Source: Bacillota bacterium (lineage in GTDB: Bacteria > Bacillota > UBA4882 > UBA8346). From it: a DNA stretch of 7,436 nt. Location of the stretch: positions 1,167 through 8,602 of the forward strand of contig DNPP01000311.1 of the NCBI GenBank assembly GCA_003501365.1, read 5' to 3'. This document shows positions 6,347 to 7,436 of the stretch, in pieces (positions within the stretch are counted from its first letter, which is position 1; each line of letters opens with the position of its first letter). The notes under the pieces were generated by a model. That model saw nothing but the letters and a program-made list of their open reading frames with translations. It was not told the DNA's origin and ran no database searches. The translations under genes and the position numbers were made by a program.

Positions 6347-6390
6347 AAAAAAATAAGGTCAAGAATGACCCGCGGCCAAAATGACCTTAT
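6347..6390 (-). terminator. Intrinsic terminator/attenuator between rpmF and plsX
   Basis: On the minus strand ATAAGGTCA (6390-6382) pairs with TGACCTTAT (6361-6353), a 9-bp stem with a 20-nt loop, and seven T follow at 6353-6347. Inside the loop a second GGTCA copy (6370-6366) can pair instead with the same TGACC (6361-6357) across a 4-nt loop, so two mutually exclusive hairpins end at the same U-run. No clear promoter for plsX was found after it, so some transcripts probably read through. It begins 27 bases past the rpmF stop. Confidence 0.8.
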
Positions 6391-6416
6391 CCAATTTTGG
6401 TTTTAAATACAATTAA

Positions 6417-6602
6417 TTAGGCATTGTTAGCTTTAGCAATTATTTCCCGACCGTTATAAAACCCGCAATTACCACAAACAATATGAGCTAATTTGGGTTC
6501 ATGACACTGCGGACAAGCACCGACAGTTGGTGCTGTCGTTTTATAGTTTGAGCGTCTTAATCTTTTACGGGTCCGGGAGGTTCTATTTTTTGGATTTGCC
6601 AT
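6417..6602 (-). CDS. rpmF: Large ribosomal subunit protein bL32
   Basis: A 61-residue basic ribosomal protein of the 50S subunit. It opens MANPKNRTSRTRKRLRRSNY, the standard L32 start, and carries four cysteines in a zinc-ribbon pattern, Cys30-x2-Cys33 and Cys43-x2-Cys46. It is thus the zinc-binding form rather than the cysteine-free form that some bacteria induce under zinc limitation. The ATG at 6600-6602 lies 8 bases after GGAGG of a near-perfect Shine-Dalgarno (AAGGAGGTGG, 6617-6608); a GTG three codons earlier belongs to that ribosome site and is not the start. The gene begins inside the last 20 bases of yceD, a conserved pairing that suggests translational coupling, and is followed by a terminator that limits transcription into plsX. 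Confidence 0.97.
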   Translation of the reverse strand: MANPKNRTSRTRKRLRRSNYKTTAPTVGACPQCHEPKLAHIVCGNCGFYNGREIIAKANNA

Positions 6603-7110
6603 TCGGTCCACCTCCTTCTATGGATAACAAATTTCGTAATTTTTCAAATTGCGGATTGAGCTGTTGTGGCACACAGGTACAAGATTCGATATTTCGATCT
6701 TTACCACACTCCGGGCACAAACCTTTACATTCCGGTGTACAGATAAAACTCATTGGCAAAGCGAATAATACATTTTCAGAAATACAATCTTTTAAATCAA
6801 TAATGTCCCCGCTAAAACGAAAAAACAGATCGTCCTCACCCGGTTCCACAGGTCCAGCCATAAATTCTTCAACTACCTCAGTTTCCTGGGCTCTGTCAAA
6901 TTCCTTTAAGCAGCGGTCACAATTGACTTTATATTGAAAACTTAATAACGCTTTAACTAAAAAGCCTTCACCGGTATTGGTGACTGATCCGTTAACAGCA
7001 ACCGGCGCAGTAAAAACCAAACCCGTTTGAAGATTGGGAGCTTCCTGCCGGCCGTTAAATTCGACCACACCACCGGGCATGTCACAAATTGGACCAATAT
7101 TTACCTTCAC
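6583..7110 (-). CDS. yceD: YceD/DUF177 family large-subunit accumulation protein
   Basis: A 175-residue DUF177 protein. The family is paired with rpmF across bacteria, and E. coli YceD is needed for normal 23S rRNA/50S accumulation. Features seen are CDRC at 64-67 and a cysteine-rich C-terminal part with CTPEC (124-128), CPEC (132-135) and CTC (144-146), likely a structural metal site. An acidic stretch precedes it (EVVEEF and EPGEDD, about 78-94). The tail is basic. Two starts are possible: TTG at 7111-7113, only 3 bases from the AAAGGTGA site, or the adjacent GTG at 7108-7110, 6 bases away. I prefer GTG because the other genes here use about the same spacing. A strong SigA promoter lies just upstream, with a predicted leader of only about a dozen bases. 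Its end overlaps rpmF by 20 bases. Confidence 0.92.
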   Translation of the reverse strand: MKVNIGPICDMPGGVVEFNGRQEAPNLQTGLVFTAPVAVNGSVTNTGEGFLVKALLSFQYKVNCDRCLKEFDRAQETEVVEEFMAGPVEPGEDDLFFRFSGDIIDLKDCISENVLFALPMSFICTPECKGLCPECGKDRNIESCTCVPQQLNPQFEKLRNLLSIEGGGPNGKSKK

Positions 7111-7128
7111 CAAAAATCACCTTTGCTT

Positions 7129-7157
7129 ATTATATAAGTTAATTTTCCAAAAGTCAA
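7129..7157 (-). promoter_or_regulatory. SigA-type promoter of the yceD-rpmF(-plsX-fab) operon
   Basis: The minus strand has TTGACT (7157-7152), exactly 17 bases, then TATAAT (7134-7129): five of six −35 matches and a perfect −10. The likely start, about 7 bases on (near 7122), leaves only about 12 bases before the yceD GTG, essentially just the ribosome site, so there is no room for a leader regulator such as a riboswitch. No FapR- or FabT-like palindrome was seen overlapping it. Confidence 0.92.
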
Positions 7158-7189
7158 TCTTTTAGGCGTTACCAGCTTGGTTATTTACG

Positions 7190-7217
7190 TTGTTAAAATT
7201 TAAGCATCCTGGATAAA
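7190..7217 (+). promoter_or_regulatory. Weak candidate promoter of the divergent right-edge gene
   Basis: TTGTTA (7190-7195), a 16-base gap and GATAAA (7212-7217) match four of six bases at each SigA element and place a start shortly before the ribosome site at about 7224-7233. The match is weak and another sigma factor could be used. Confidence 0.3.
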
Positions 7218-7238
7218 CTGAAAAGAGAGGTGATTTTC

Positions 7239-7436
7239 TTGAACCGACATTTTCCGCATCACAAATTAAAAAACATTAACCCGGCCGGACATTTGGATCG
7301 TCCCTTGGTAACCTCCGTTTGGAAGTTAAGTCCTTATGAAATCGCCCAATTCTCCGGTGAATTAATCCAGGTTATGGCTAGTGCGGCCCAGAATTATATT
7401 TATGAAAAAAGCTTATCCGAAATTAAAAAGGAATTT
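7239..7436 (+). CDS. Unrecognised protein, N-terminal 66 residues (runs off the window)
   Basis: An open frame starts with TTG at 7239-7241, 5 bases after AGAGAGGTGA, a strong ribosome site with the same spacing as acpP, and stays open to the window edge. The product begins MNRHFPHHKLKNINPAGHL with several His and Lys residues and no signal peptide or membrane segment. It continues into a segment likely to be helical from about residue 31 (LSPYEIAQFSGELIQVMASA). I do not recognise a family from this fragment. It is transcribed divergently from yceD, sharing a 128-base intergenic region with the operon promoter. The strength of the ribosome site and the continuous frame make it a real gene; its function is unknown. 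Confidence 0.72.
   Translation, partial: MNRHFPHHKLKNINPAGHLDRPLVTSVWKLSPYEIAQFSGELIQVMASAAQNYIYEKSLSEIKKEF

Noticed and set aside
6282..6416. A FapR- or FabT-type operator ahead of plsX or yceD.
   Set aside because: No palindrome resembling the known FapR (TTAGTACC-type) or FabT (TTTGA/TCAAA-type) sites was seen in either upstream region, and neither regulator gene is in the window.

Overview
The window reads as a chromosomal segment of an endospore-forming, moderately AT-rich member of the Bacillota, most likely clostridial. The grounds are a SpoVS homologue, a sporulation-type (SigH-like) sigma factor, Gram-positive Shine-Dalgarno sequences (some a perfect match to the 16S 3' end), SigA-type promoter spacing, frequent TTG/GTG starts and the conserved block yceD-rpmF-plsX-fab-rnc. 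I do not assign a genus.

Layout, from right to left because almost everything is on the minus strand. At 7129-7157 a near-consensus SigA promoter starts yceD (DUF177, 23S rRNA/large-subunit biogenesis), which overlaps rpmF (ribosomal protein L32, zinc-ribbon form). A hairpin plus U-run at 6347-6390 then separates these ribosome genes from the lipid genes: plsX (acyl-phosphate synthesis), fabD (malonyl-CoA:ACP transacylase), fabG (3-oxoacyl-ACP reductase), acpP (acyl carrier protein), fabF (elongation condensing enzyme II) and rnc (RNase III). FabD loads malonate onto AcpP, FabF condenses, FabG reduces, and PlsX diverts finished acyl-ACP to acyl-phosphate for phospholipid synthesis. The initiating condensing enzyme (fabH), the dehydratase (fabZ) and the enoyl reductase (fabK/fabI/fabL) are not in this cluster. 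A long hairpin lies between acpP and fabF and may let acpP be expressed above its neighbours.

Immediately after rnc, with no terminator between, come spoVS (with a SigH-type promoter, AGGA...GAAT, in front of it and a strong terminator behind it) and then a gene for a SigH-like sigma factor closed by another clear terminator at 56-82. The sequence thus suggests a small regulatory circuit: a SigH-type promoter on spoVS next to a gene for a SigH-type sigma factor, appended to the fatty-acid/RNase III operon. This is the most notable feature of the window.

At the far right (7239 onward) a gene begins on the plus strand, divergent from yceD, and runs off the edge. Its first 66 residues are not recognised. 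The first ~55 bases at the left edge hold no gene that can be assigned. No insertion sequences, CRISPR arrays, tRNAs or rRNAs were seen. The window is mostly ordinary core metabolism, with the interest in its regulatory punctuation and in the spoVS/sigma neighbourhood.
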